Origin: Taiwanofungus camphoratus
Lineage: Eukaryota; Basidiomycota; Agaricomycetes; Polyporales; Taiwanofungaceae
Direction: 5' to 3'
Length of the DNA stretch: 64,000 nt
NCBI GenBank assembly: GCA_003999685.1
Contig: CP021228.1
Location: 1,550,001-1,614,000, forward strand
The notes below the pieces were generated by a model, which was given only the letters and a program-made list of their open reading frames with translations, ran no database searches and was not told the origin of the DNA. This document shows positions 20,401 to 29,130 of this stretch, piece by piece; the stretch's first letter is position 1, and the number at the start of each line of letters is the position of its first letter. Made by a program: the position numbers and the translations under genes.

Positions 20401-21901
20401 CGGCCGCCTTTTCAAAGCGGTCCCGGTAGTCGAGTAAGTACTCAGGCACCAGGTCTTCAATCTGTGGCCCCTCCTCAGGGGGTGTCAGTGGTGCGCTTGT
20501 CTGCCTGGCGGTGGCTATGAACCGTTTTGAGCCCCTTACATGGCTGTTCCGATCTAACGATGGTTGAGACTTCTTGGGTGGCTGCAGCAGGCCCATTTCA
20601 TCGAATAGGGGTTCCGGTTGATCGTTGAACATGCCTAAGACCCCTTCTCCCCTTGTATAAGCACATAGGATGGTTTCTAGCTCATCATCGTCCTCGTGTG
20701 CAGAGGCTCGGCACAATGGGATGCCGTCCGTGGTAGGCTGGTCCATGATCCAAGCATAGTATCCCTGCCATTCCTTAATCCTGTCCGGGTCAACCGTGAG
20801 GGTCCCTTTCGGCCAATCGATCTGCGGGTTGACTTGAATCAACCAAGGGTTGCCCAGCACTACTTCGAGGTCCCCGATGTCTGATACATAGAAGTTTGTG
20901 GGTATGTCATACCCTTCAAGCCGTATGCTCCCTTCAACTCGATGGGTAATCGGTCCACCCCTGTTGGGGGTCCCATCAATGGTCGTACTTCGTACCTTCC
21001 GAGGTAGCGGTCGTGTGGGCAGTCCCCATCGTTCCACAAGGTCAGGGTGTATGAGGTTGGCATCGGCTCCGCTATCGATTAGTGGTCTCACAGCGATGGC
21101 CTTTTTCCCGGCGACAACATAACCTTCTACATACAGAGTGGTTCCTTTCCGATATCCTGTGATTGTGGCCCCCATTGAGATGGTCGGGTCCTTACTGGTC
21201 TTTGGCTTGTCCAAGTTTCTTTGCACAGGTTTCCCTGTGCCTTCAGCCATTGATTCCCCTCCTGGGGCATCAGTGAAGTGTTTAAAATGAGGGAACCGTT
21301 TCTGTTCAATGGACTCTACGGTGGACGTTCCTAAGGATTCCTCCGTTTCTTCACTGCTCCAGTAGTCTGCTGGTGGGACCGGATATGGCTGGGTTTCCTC
21401 CAAGGCGAAGTCATCTGAGTTTGACGAGTGGTGCAGTTCCAGTTCCCTGTCTCTCCCGGCATCATTGGAAGGTTGTGGAAGTCTGGGTTCGCTTTTGTGT
21501 GGATTATCGTGTTCATCGTCAGCTTCCCCTAGGGCCACGTCTCTGTGTCCTTCCTTTCTGATTTTCCTGGGCTCCGGGCATGCCTTGACCAAGTGTCCTG
21601 GCTTCCTGCATCGGTAGCAGCTCCTCTTCTTCCAGTGATGAGGTGTCAGAGCTGTATTGGGGTGGTTGTGTCGGTGTCCTTGCCTGGAGCCTGTGCCTCT
21701 CTGCCCCTGTTCGAGGGCTTCAGTGGAGGGCTGAGAAAGTCTGAGGTCATTGTCGCTTGGGGAAAGCGGTCCATCCCAGGGGATCCCTAGGGCTGCTTCT
21801 TCTGTTGTTTCTGGTCGGGGTATGTGGTCTTCCTCCCTTCCTTCCTTCAATTTTCTTCGCCAGGTGATAGCTCTCCAGACTATCGCCAGGAACTTCTCCA
21901 T
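16919..21901 (-). CDS. Gag-Pol frame of the young chromovirus
   Basis: This single frame has 1,660 codons. From the N-terminus it shows a charged segment, a Gag-type zinc knuckle (CYRCRKPGHLVKAC, about residue 94) and a protease with catalytic DSGA (about 290). Then follow reverse transcriptase (ending in YMDDILIYSDD, about 680), RNase H (VIEADASLVATGAVL) and integrase with its zinc-binding end (CAKCQ) and catalytic core (SVDFITDLPESRGSD; LDRGPQF; HPQSDGSTERVNQELE). The chromodomain (EYEVEAIHGHRAQRG to WVGWPNLANTWQSE, about 1425-1475) would bind modified histone tails to guide insertion. About 95 residues precede the zinc knuckle. Confidence 0.93.
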   Translation of the reverse strand: MEKFLAIVWRAITWRRKLKEGREEDHIPRPETTEEAALGIPWDGPLSPSDNDLRLSQPSTEALEQGQRGTGSRQGHRHNHPNTALTPHHWKKRSCYRCRKPGHLVKACPEPRKIRKEGHRDVALGEADDEHDNPHKSEPRLPQPSNDAGRDRELELHHSSNSDDFALEETQPYPVPPADYWSSEETEESLGTSTVESIEQKRFPHFKHFTDAPGGESMAEGTGKPVQRNLDKPKTSKDPTISMGATITGYRKGTTLYVEGYVVAGKKAIAVRPLIDSGADANLIHPDLVERWGLPTRPLPRKVRSTTIDGTPNRGGPITHRVEGSIRLEGYDIPTNFYVSDIGDLEVVLGNPWLIQVNPQIDWPKGTLTVDPDRIKEWQGYYAWIMDQPTTDGIPLCRASAHEDDDELETILCAYTRGEGVLGMFNDQPEPLFDEMGLLQPPKKSQPSLDRNSHVRGSKRFIATARQTSAPLTPPEEGPQIEDLVPEYLLDYRDRFEKAAAARFPGSRPWDHAVETKPNFVPRKCGVIALSLAEQAEMDKFLDENLAKGYLRDSKSPMASPAFFVAKKDGTLRPCQNYRYLNNSTVKDAYPLPLIGELIDNLQKATIFTKLDLRNGYNNVRIREGDQWKGAFMVNHHGTKKLVEPTVMFYGMCNAPATFQRLMNDGFQDMLAEGWLAIYMDDILIYSDDATIHRERTRRVLQRLQEMDLFVKPEKCAFDVQEVEFLGMTITPGHIHMDTGKLRGIDEWPIPTKVKDVERFLGLANYYRRFIRGFSDIAHPLNAFKKKGVAWNWSNKCQAAFEALKRRFCEAPVLTMPDPEKPFVIEADASLVATGAVLQQEGPDGKLHPVAFLSKSLKEAERNYQIYDRELLAIVRALEEWRHHLEGAKHPVTVITDHKNLTYFREAQRLTRRQARWQLLLSQFDLLLENRKGKRLVVADALSRRPGHPGGERDNEDIVLLPETLFAKAVNVDLIERIRQHRSRDSMVIETIDALKRGKVPPFKGTGFAHTTLADWDVQDGLILYKNRIYVPPSDDLRREVIRLCHDTPAMAHPGAQGTFAIARRDWFWDGMTTFIEKYVKGCAKCQENKVNTHPTRPPMQPIPTEPNSRPFSHISVDFITDLPESRGSDALMVVVDRELSKGIVLVPCNKTIDAVGTAEALHQNVYRRYGLPDRIILDRGPQFAATVFREWCKLTGVKVAMSTAYHPQSDGSTERVNQELEAAWRILCANNPHNWAKFIPEFEFAHNQVPHAGRRESPFKLIMGYDPKAIGSPKASERYPSIKDRLLAIGEFRKEALAAQDLAAQLMAERARTTWQPFEKGTQVWLEATNLRLKTPRKFSPKRVGPLKIAEVLGPLTYKLQLPRAWKIHPVFHASLLTPYRETKEHGPNFTRPPPELVDGDEEYEVEAIHGHRAQRGKWQFLIKWVGWPNLANTWQSEADLRNSPDLLEEYKKVNRLPARPQVNARYTRICKAAYNRHSVEARHYDVHSYRPPTAIRLLEPQRSKGTRPRTPSTSKTHTRTPLPKHSGDSAPIGSVQRSVRSVETCAPHGLGPGGCRSTARNRHPAVGLARPVGVDEHLSDTGHCRARGWQLGHTRTKANRPWAKWQQPDNVAVGHSPHRCKPSSPQPARRPHALPSNGRHRQPDTATTSGQNTGPFCQ

Positions 21902-22091
21902 CTTTCCGGTGTTTCTTATCCTTCAACTCAACACTGATGGTACGCACTTGTAGTCAAGTGATCCTCCTGCCAGTCCCTTCCAATGGGGACACTGGTCTTA
22001 CCCAATCCTTCCTATGAGGACGTTGGTGAGGGTCCGGTTTCGTCCGCTTGTTCGCGTTCTAATTCGCTATCCTGAGATAGAGTTTGTAGGG

Positions 22092-22102
22092 AATCTTGTC
22101 CT
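22092..22102 (-). other. Self-priming primer-binding site
   Basis: On the element's sense (minus) strand this reads AGGACAAGATT and lies 2 bp inside the 5' LTR. It does not start with TGG. It is perfectly complementary over 11 nt to AATCTTGTCCT inside the LTR (plus-strand positions 22404-22414). Tf1 of fission yeast uses an 11-nt self-pairing of this kind instead of a tRNA primer. Confidence 0.7.
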
Positions 22103-22104
22103 AA

Positions 22105-22675
22105 TGTTACGGGAGGTCTACGCCCGTAGGTGACTACCGTGACGGGGGGTCGTTGAGTAGTCAGGCGTGAAGTGTAAACGAGGAGTCAGCCTGGCTGACG
22201 ACGAGTACACGTCTAAGTCTTCAACTGCTAGCCCAACAGTCTCGAGAGAGTTGCGGGCTAAGTCACAGCCTAAGTCCTAGTGTAGTCACAGGGATATAGA
22301 TGGTCTAAGGCGACCCGTTGAATAGACGAAGGTATAGGGGCCTAAGCCCAGTCGTAAAGTACAAATGGTAACAACGGCACCAAAGTACACAGTGTAACTA
22401 AGGAGGACAAGATTGGGGTGCTCCGCGGTGAGCCAACCCCTTAAGTACTATGGTGGGTTTAGGGCAAGCCAGCCCTCACTCCCACGGGTTCCAGCACCTA
22501 AGCGTCCATAAGTCAGAGGCCCAAGTGGTCCCTTCTGAGGAACAGTCCATAACTAAGCGGGTGACGGTCAGCCCGTCAGGAATAATGGTGATAATTGTAA
22601 GTGTACACAACCCGCTAGTCCGGTATAGTGAAGAGAAATGAAAATGTAAGTTCGCACCATCACCGCCTTGTAACA
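22105..22675 (-). repeat. 5' LTR of the young chromovirus
   Basis: This is the 571-bp LTR upstream of the minus-strand coding frame. The sense-strand sequence AATCTTGTCCT (22414 to 22404) pairs with the primer site. If the family follows Tf1, transcription should start at about 22414. A TTAAG box about 30 bp upstream on the sense strand is a possible TATA substitute. Confidence 0.95.
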
Positions 22676-22680
22676 ATGTG

Positions 22681-24900
22681 GAAGTGAAGCCACATGTCCA
22701 TGGTGTGAAAATTAAGTACATGGCCCTATTGGCTGGTAACAGTGGCCATTCCAAGTCCAGCAGCACTCCAACTTGATCAAGAGACTGTGGCAGAGCACAT
22801 TATTGTGACAAGATATGCATGGTGAAATCATTCAATTTCTAATATAAGTGTCATGCCACTCTCCTGAGCATCAGTCTTTTACCCATGACAATGAATTGTT
22901 TCACTTATACTATAGATCATACTCAGTTTAAAGGTTAGGGTTTCATAGATTGTATCAATGTCATTCATGTGCAAGAACAATGACTTGAAGAGCATATTGT
23001 CTGCTGAAATGAAAAGGATCAATCAGAAGCTTATATCAGTTTGTTAGAGTGGCTGTATTGAGTGTTAGTTGACAATATCAGAGAATAGCAAGAGACAATA
23101 TGAGTTATGATTCACAACCACTATATCAAGTGATATCAAAGGCATGGTCAAAGCCTTTAATGTTGAGCTTGAGCACTGGGCAGGGCCTGAAGAGACTTGG
23201 CACCTATCACTGTCTTATATATATACTTGACTTTTTATAAAATGAAGCCTCAGAAAGGTATAAAAGCTTGACAAGCACTCTGGCAGCAACATAGGTTCTC
23301 TTTTTCATACAACATTCCTAAATGACAATTTTATATTTCAAGCACTTTCAGAACATCAAATCTGCTATTAAGACAATTCTAAGGAGAGCTCCATTACTTG
23401 TTTTTCCTTCTGTTTCTTATATTACTCTTAATGTTCATCACTAAGACAATTCTATTAATGATTTTGCCTTGATAAGACAGGTCCATTCTTAGTCAAGATC
23501 ACTATTTCTTGAATTTTTGCTGTCTTATATCATTCTTATGTTCATAGTAGCATTCTCTTGTTATCCTATTATATTAACAGTCTACATACATTTATAGCAC
23601 AAATGGTTACTGCTTGAGTATGTATTCTTGCCTCCTATAATCAATAGCAATGTAACAACAGGAAAACTCAAATTTTCATTGACACACTTGATGATTATCT
23701 GTCTTATATAAGACATCTAGAACAAAATAAGATCAAAAATAAGATCTTTTTAAGTAGACACTTTGCATTAACTGTCTTATTTGCACTTATTTTACTTAAT
23801 TTAGACAATCAAGGCAACTAAGTTAAATTTGAGTTTTACTGATGGGCCTGCCATCAATGGCAACCCTGCAAAATTGTATTTGCATGACTTGACACATGTA
23901 CACATGTTGACAAGGTGCATAGCAGATGTAAGGTCAACACAATCTTTACATGGACAATTGAACCTTGGCTGAGAGTTGATTGAAAGATTTCATCACTACT
24001 CAGTTTGAACTTGGTCTCTTTCTGTCCAATAACCACACACACCCATTGACTTGTCTGTCTTTTCACTTCTACATATACTTGTCAGATTAAATGCCCAGGT
24101 CATCCATCCTCATAAATTCCACTTGATCAAACAAAACAAATTCAAATCTGTATTGGTGAGGCCATTACATGTGTTGATCCATAAACTGCATCAATCAGCT
24201 GCATACTTTAGCAGTGACCACATTGCATGACATTATCAAAGGTCTTTTGCTTCTTTCACTCATATGCTTTAGATTGATGTGTTGTAATAGGTCACCCTTT
24301 TATAGATGGGAACAAGTGGACAGGTGAGTGCATCTGATAGCCATTTGAAATGGTGTTTACTCAATGAACATGCCTGGTAGCTTTTTTTCCTTGTGAACAA
24401 GCACCTGCAAATATAAGGAATCTCAAAACTGGCTGATGAAGAAAAAGTTGAGGCTGTTTACAAGAATATAGCAGCTCCTGCTGACCATCATATAAAAGTA
24501 GCAGCTGGCAAATTTGATGTGAGAGGCTTGGCAAATCTCTCCAACAAGAAATAGGACACATGTGTGCATACCTCCATCAAGTCTCACTTTCTCCAGATAC
24601 TGCAACTTATGACATTACATAGCTGATGACATTTTGTCTCAGCAGGTTTGTTTGTGATCTTCCAAGATGACACTCACCTGAACTGAAAGAGCTTCACCCA
24701 ATAGACAGCTGTGTCTCTGGATTGGATGAAGAACTGCTAGCTTAAAAAATAGACAGATTGCATACATGCACTGATACACAGGTGCAAGAGTACACAAGGC
24801 AGGAGTGGTAAATAGACATGAGACAGAAGAGGTAAGGAGAAAGAGGATGTGAGATGGCAGCATGTTGTGTTTTAATAGTGTTCAAGCATCATCACAGAAG
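22681..24900. repeat. Old CpG-poor repeat, unclassified
   Basis: This AT-rich stretch is almost free of CG dinucleotides and probably continues 14310-16104 across the young insertion. Between 23211 and 23780 the octamer TGTCTTAT or its complement recurs in both directions (see findings). Short coding-like traces appear, for example a Cys-rich piece on the minus strand near 23880-23980 (NCPCKDCVDLT) and an Ala/Lys-rich piece on the plus strand near 24425-24550. No transposase or polymerase could be identified. Confidence 0.5.
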
Positions 24901-25632
24901 CAGTTCGCAGTGTGAACAAAAGACTGCAACAATGTGATTGTATGTATGACTGCTGGACAGTGTATTGTCAGCAAGCATACAGAGTGCCATGAGATGGCAA
25001 GGCAGAACAGTACCTATTCAATGAAGATGCTATGCACAAAGGGGACATCTACAGGGTCATGCACAACTCTCTGACCACAGACTCAAGTGTACAATCACAA
25101 CAGATGGCTTGTGGAGCAAAGTTCCTGCTGCATATATGAGGCACCAAGAGAGCTGGATGGTTGATGGGAGTGGTTTACAGGGAGTGTACTGGGTTTTGAA
25201 GGAGATGGTGGCTGCAAGCCAACAAGGTGGCATGGATGAGAGACAGAGTCAGGTGTACATGGGGTTTGATGTTGCGGCATTGCAAAAATCTCAAAGACGA
25301 GTATTTGTCCATTGCAGGGATGTACTCGTGGAAACTTGGGTGAGGACATTGATGAAGAACGCGGTCTATGGCGACAGTGAGCAGCCAATGGGATTTCATA
25401 ACGCATCGAGGACTCGATCTGAGATTGACAAGGTCAGGGTGCGGCGGAGTTTGACAATGGCTTCGTGGGTCGCTGTCGTCGATTGGCACGTGACACTGGC
25501 CGAGTGGAGATGGTCTGAGCGTGTTCCTGACAGCGGCGACAGCGAGGACGAAGACGATGTGTGACGGCGGTGACATCATCGACGCGGCGGGCATCTCGCG
25601 CGCGCCCGCTCTCTGCGCATACACACGCGCCA
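24901..25632. other. Transition from old repeat to host promoter; unsupported ORF
   Basis: CG content rises again here. A plus-strand frame at 25109-25564 (151 codons) has no recognisable domain and ends just before the promoter of the next gene. It may be repeat-derived or chance. Confidence 0.3.
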
Positions 25633-25668
25633 TGACGTCGCGTCATCCGCACCCCCATCGCCTATAAA
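25633..25668 (+). promoter_or_regulatory. Core promoter of the HAM1-like gene
   Basis: A TATA box (TATAAA, 25663-25668) lies about 100 bp before the ATG at 25766. Just upstream is the palindrome TGACGTCGCGTCA (25633-25645), two TGACG half-sites facing each other over 3 bp, the type of site bound by bZIP/CREB-like factors. A pyrimidine-rich leader follows the TATA box. Confidence 0.6.
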
Positions 25669-25765
25669 AGCAGCACTCCCGTCCACATTCCAACACTTTC
25701 CCTTTCCCCCTCGCTCACTCACGATCCTCTGGCGACCCATACAAGAGCATACCCATACACCCGCC

Positions 25766-28700
25766 ATGTCTCTCCCGCAGGCTCCCAAAGACATAAGCGG
25801 CCACCCCGCCTCCGTATGCTCCTCCCATCTGTTTCCCCCTTCCCCCGCTGACTATTCCCCCACCCACAGAACTCCGTTGTCGAACCCGTCAACAAAGCCG
25901 CTCAGGCCACCGACATCGACCGCAAACTCCGCTTCTACGGCGTCATCGCCGCATTCCGCGAGTCCCGCTTGCCCACAAACGACCAGTGCGATCGTGCCCT
26001 CTCCTACGCCCTCGCACACTCTCCCGTAGACACCACACAACTCTCCCAAGACGGCCAGCGCCTTATCAACGACGCCCGCGACATCATCGAGACCGCTCGC
26101 CTCATCCTCCAGCAGAAAAACGCAGACGAACTCTTCCAGAACTTTGTCTGGCACACCCGCCAGGCCGATCTCTCCTCCGCCAAGAAGGACCCCTCCGACC
26201 TTGTCCCTGTTGACAAGGACAAGGCCAAATCAGACGGCCAGCAGGCCGTCCAGCACCTCCGCACCCTCCTCGCCCTCGTCCTCACAAACGCAGAGGTCCG
26301 CAAGCTTCTCGCAGACTTTGGCGTCATCGGCCGTGACCTCCTCGCCCGTGGCGCCAGTAAGGTCGCCGATGCAGCCCGCCCCGACGAGGAGCGTCTCCGC
26401 ACCGTCGACGACACGGCGCCCAAGGACCAATTTGTCAGCGCAGATGGCCGCACCGTCGGCCCCGACGAGACCCCGGTATGTGCGCCTGCAAGTCTGATAT
26501 TCCACCGCTAACGACAGCCGCAGGTGCTCGAGGCGCGCATACCTGGAACAAGCACAACGATCGCGCAGCATCCCCGTGATGAGCTCGGCACCGGTGCCAC
26601 CGTCAAGCACGGCAACGGTGAGGCCAAGAGCGGCACCAGCGCGCTCAACGATGCGGCGCAGCACGGGGACGAGCTCAAGGCGAGAGTCTTGCCGCTTTCC
26701 TGGTGTCACTGATTAACACGCGCGCACACACACACAGGCCGAGGCACAGAACCAGGCAGAGAATGTCAAGGAGATCGCCACAGACGCTGACGCTAATGGC
26801 ATACCTGAAGACGAGCAGGAGGCGAAGAAGGGCGGCCTCATGGGCAAGCTCCGCGGTGTCAAGGTCGGTTGTTTGTCTACCACTCGTGCTTTCAAAAGTT
26901 TCCCTCTATACTGCCCAGTCCGCTCGACTAAATCCCCACGCATGCCTGGCCTTCAGCTCGACTCTTCCCGCCATCCGTTTGCTCACATACTGACGATTCG
27001 TGTGCGGACAGGACACGCTCGCGGACAAGGTGCCCCAGGAGCACAAGGACAAGGCCAGCGACCAGTTCGACCGCGCGAAGCAATTCCTTAGTGAGGAATA
27101 CTTTCCCGAGGAACGCCGCGACCAGTTCATCTACCGCGGCAAGAAGGTGCGTCAGTGCGACTCTGAGCGGACACGCGAAGAGAGCCCTTTTTTCTGAACG
27201 GCGCTAATGCTGTGAGTTGACGAGCAGGTGATTATCGAGTGCCAAAAGCATAAGGACTATCAAGAGTCAATCCATTGGTTACTCGGCTTCCTCGAGGAGT
27301 ATGCCTCGCACAGCAAAACCGTTGCGGGCGCAGGTGCGGAGCCTTCCCTCTCTCGTCCGCTCACACCGCTAATGTTCCTCCCGTCCGCTCGCGCTCCAGC
27401 ACAAGACTCACACGAGCAAGCGACGGCGGACCCGGCGCTGCAGCAAGCAACGCATGAGCTGCGCACACTGCTCGAGCGCTTCGCGAACGGAACGAGCCTC
27501 AGCGTGATTGGCGATGCGATCCAGGCACTGTACAATGACGCACAGGGGGACGAGGAGCTGAAGGACTGGTTCAAGAGCGTGGACACGTACACGCGCAAGG
27601 TCAGTTTTTTGCTCGTTCGCTTCCCGCGTACTTTTTTTTTGCATGCGAGGACTATCAGCATTCTCCCGTATATTTTTCTCTCCTCGCTCGCGTATTTCCC
27701 CGATGATCGGACTGACGGGTTGACGACAATGCTCAGGTACTCCTAGACACCGGATACGTGCTCGAGCCGCAATGCAATGACGAGGCAAATAAACTGCGTG
27801 AGAGCGGGCGCCGGTTCTACGATGAGAAGTACACGGATCACTTTGACAACCTGTTCGGTAGCATGAAGGAATGGTTCCGCGCTCTTGGGGATGATCCGCT
27901 GAATAAGCGGTAGGTGTGCAAATGAAGATGTGTCCGAGCGTGGGGCTGACAATAGCATGGTCAGGTTTGGCGAAGACTGGGCGCGCCTGACCAAGGACCT
28001 ACTTTTCGATAGTGAGGGCAGTCTGAAGTTCAAGCCTGAGCTTTGGATGGACATCCGCAAAGTCATCTTGCCCAGCATCATCGACAGGGTACGTTTCCCT
28101 TTGCAACGCAATCTGCTCGACCCTCTGATGCTTTGTGCATATAGGTGGGATATATCCCGATCCCACGCATCGAGTACACGGACGATTCGCTCGACCTCGT
28201 CATCGAGAACCTCGCGCTGTCGGGTCGGAACCTCTTCCCGAATGTCATCAGCATGGAGGCACACAACTTCATCAGGTTCAGCCCGTACAATGCTATCACG
28301 TACGTGACTCACTTGTCTCGATTTTGGCGAGAGCGATCTATTCATATTTTCTTGCTAGCGATGAGGGCCGGCACGAATTCATCCTCACCCTTGGGCAGAT
28401 TCAGGCGGACATGCGCGACGTGGCGTTCTATTTCAAGAAGAAGACGGGCTTTCCAAAGCTTTCAGACTCGGGGCTCGCAGACGTGCTGCTCGGCGGGGAG
28501 GGACTCACGGTCACGGCGCACGTCGCGTCGGCCGGCAAGGACAGCTCGAGCGTGTTCAAGGTGAAAAACGTGCACGTGAAGGTCGGAACGCTCAAATTCT
28601 CCATTCGCGACTCGAAGCACGACATGCTGTACAAGACACTCAAGCCACTCGCGACGGGGCTTGTGAAGCGCCAGCTGCAGAAGGCGATCACGGACGCAGT

Positions 28701-29130
28701 GACGACGGGCCTCGAATATGTTGACGGGCAGCTAGTCGGCGTAAGGGACCGCATGGCGGAGGCAAAGGCGAGCGAGGACAAGAGTCGAACGCAAGTCTTG
28801 CAGGAGGTACGTGCCCGTGCCCTGTCATAATTTCCATGGTGACTGACGCCGGCGATGTTCCAGCTGTTCCAGCGCAAGAAGGATGAGGCCAAGTCGGTCA
28901 AGTCGAAGGCGGACGACAAACATGCGCAGTTCAAGGTCGTCTCGAAGCGTGACTCGGCTATCCTGCCGCAGGAGGGTAACCCTGCTGGGTGGGTCAACAG
29001 GACACAGGACCGCGCCGAGAAGGCGGTGCAAGGTGAGGACTGGCGGAGCGAGGCGTAAGTAGCAACGTTTTTGAGCCATTGAGCAGTACATTGACATGCG
29101 ATTCTACCGCGCAGGTTCACGATTGTGTAG
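25766..29130 (+). CDS. HAM1-like / BPI-type lipid-binding-like protein
   Basis: The gene predicts about 827 aa in 13 exons: 25766-25813, 25870-26475, 26524-26679, 26738-26863, 27012-27146, 27228-27333, 27400-27599, 27737-27909, 27965-28088, 28145-28299, 28359-28806, 28864-29054 and 29115-29130. The frame is kept across every junction. The start MSLPQAPKDISGH follows a good TATA promoter. The protein has a long, charged, mainly helical N-terminal part (from RKLRFYGVIAAFRES). From about residue 560 a C-terminal part begins (YIPIPRIEYTDDSLDLVIEN, VKVGTLKFSIRDSKHD, LVKRQLQKAITDAV). I recognise this as the fungal HAM1-like family, often labelled with BPI-like (TULIP) lipid-binding folds. A membrane or lipid-transfer role is inferred. 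Intron 3 has either a GC donor (after 26679) or a weak GT donor 9 bp further on. Confidence 0.85.

Larger units (their letters stand above)
16105..22675 (-). mobile_element. Young Ty3-type chromovirus
   Basis: This 6,571-bp element has 571-bp LTRs (16105-16675 and 22105-22675) that differ at only two positions. The 5-bp target duplication ATGTG is present on both sides (16100-16104 and 22676-22680). On the minus strand it carries a single long frame (zinc knuckle, protease, RT, RNase H, integrase, chromodomain) and an overlapping zinc-knuckle frame. A polypurine tract and a self-priming primer site are also visible. The pol part looks whole. The near-identical LTRs make it the youngest insertion in the window. 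Confidence 0.96.

Noticed and set aside
25109-25564. Open frame of 151 codons before the HAM1-like promoter
   Set aside because: It has no recognisable domain and borders a decayed repeat. It was kept only as a note in the intergenic entry.
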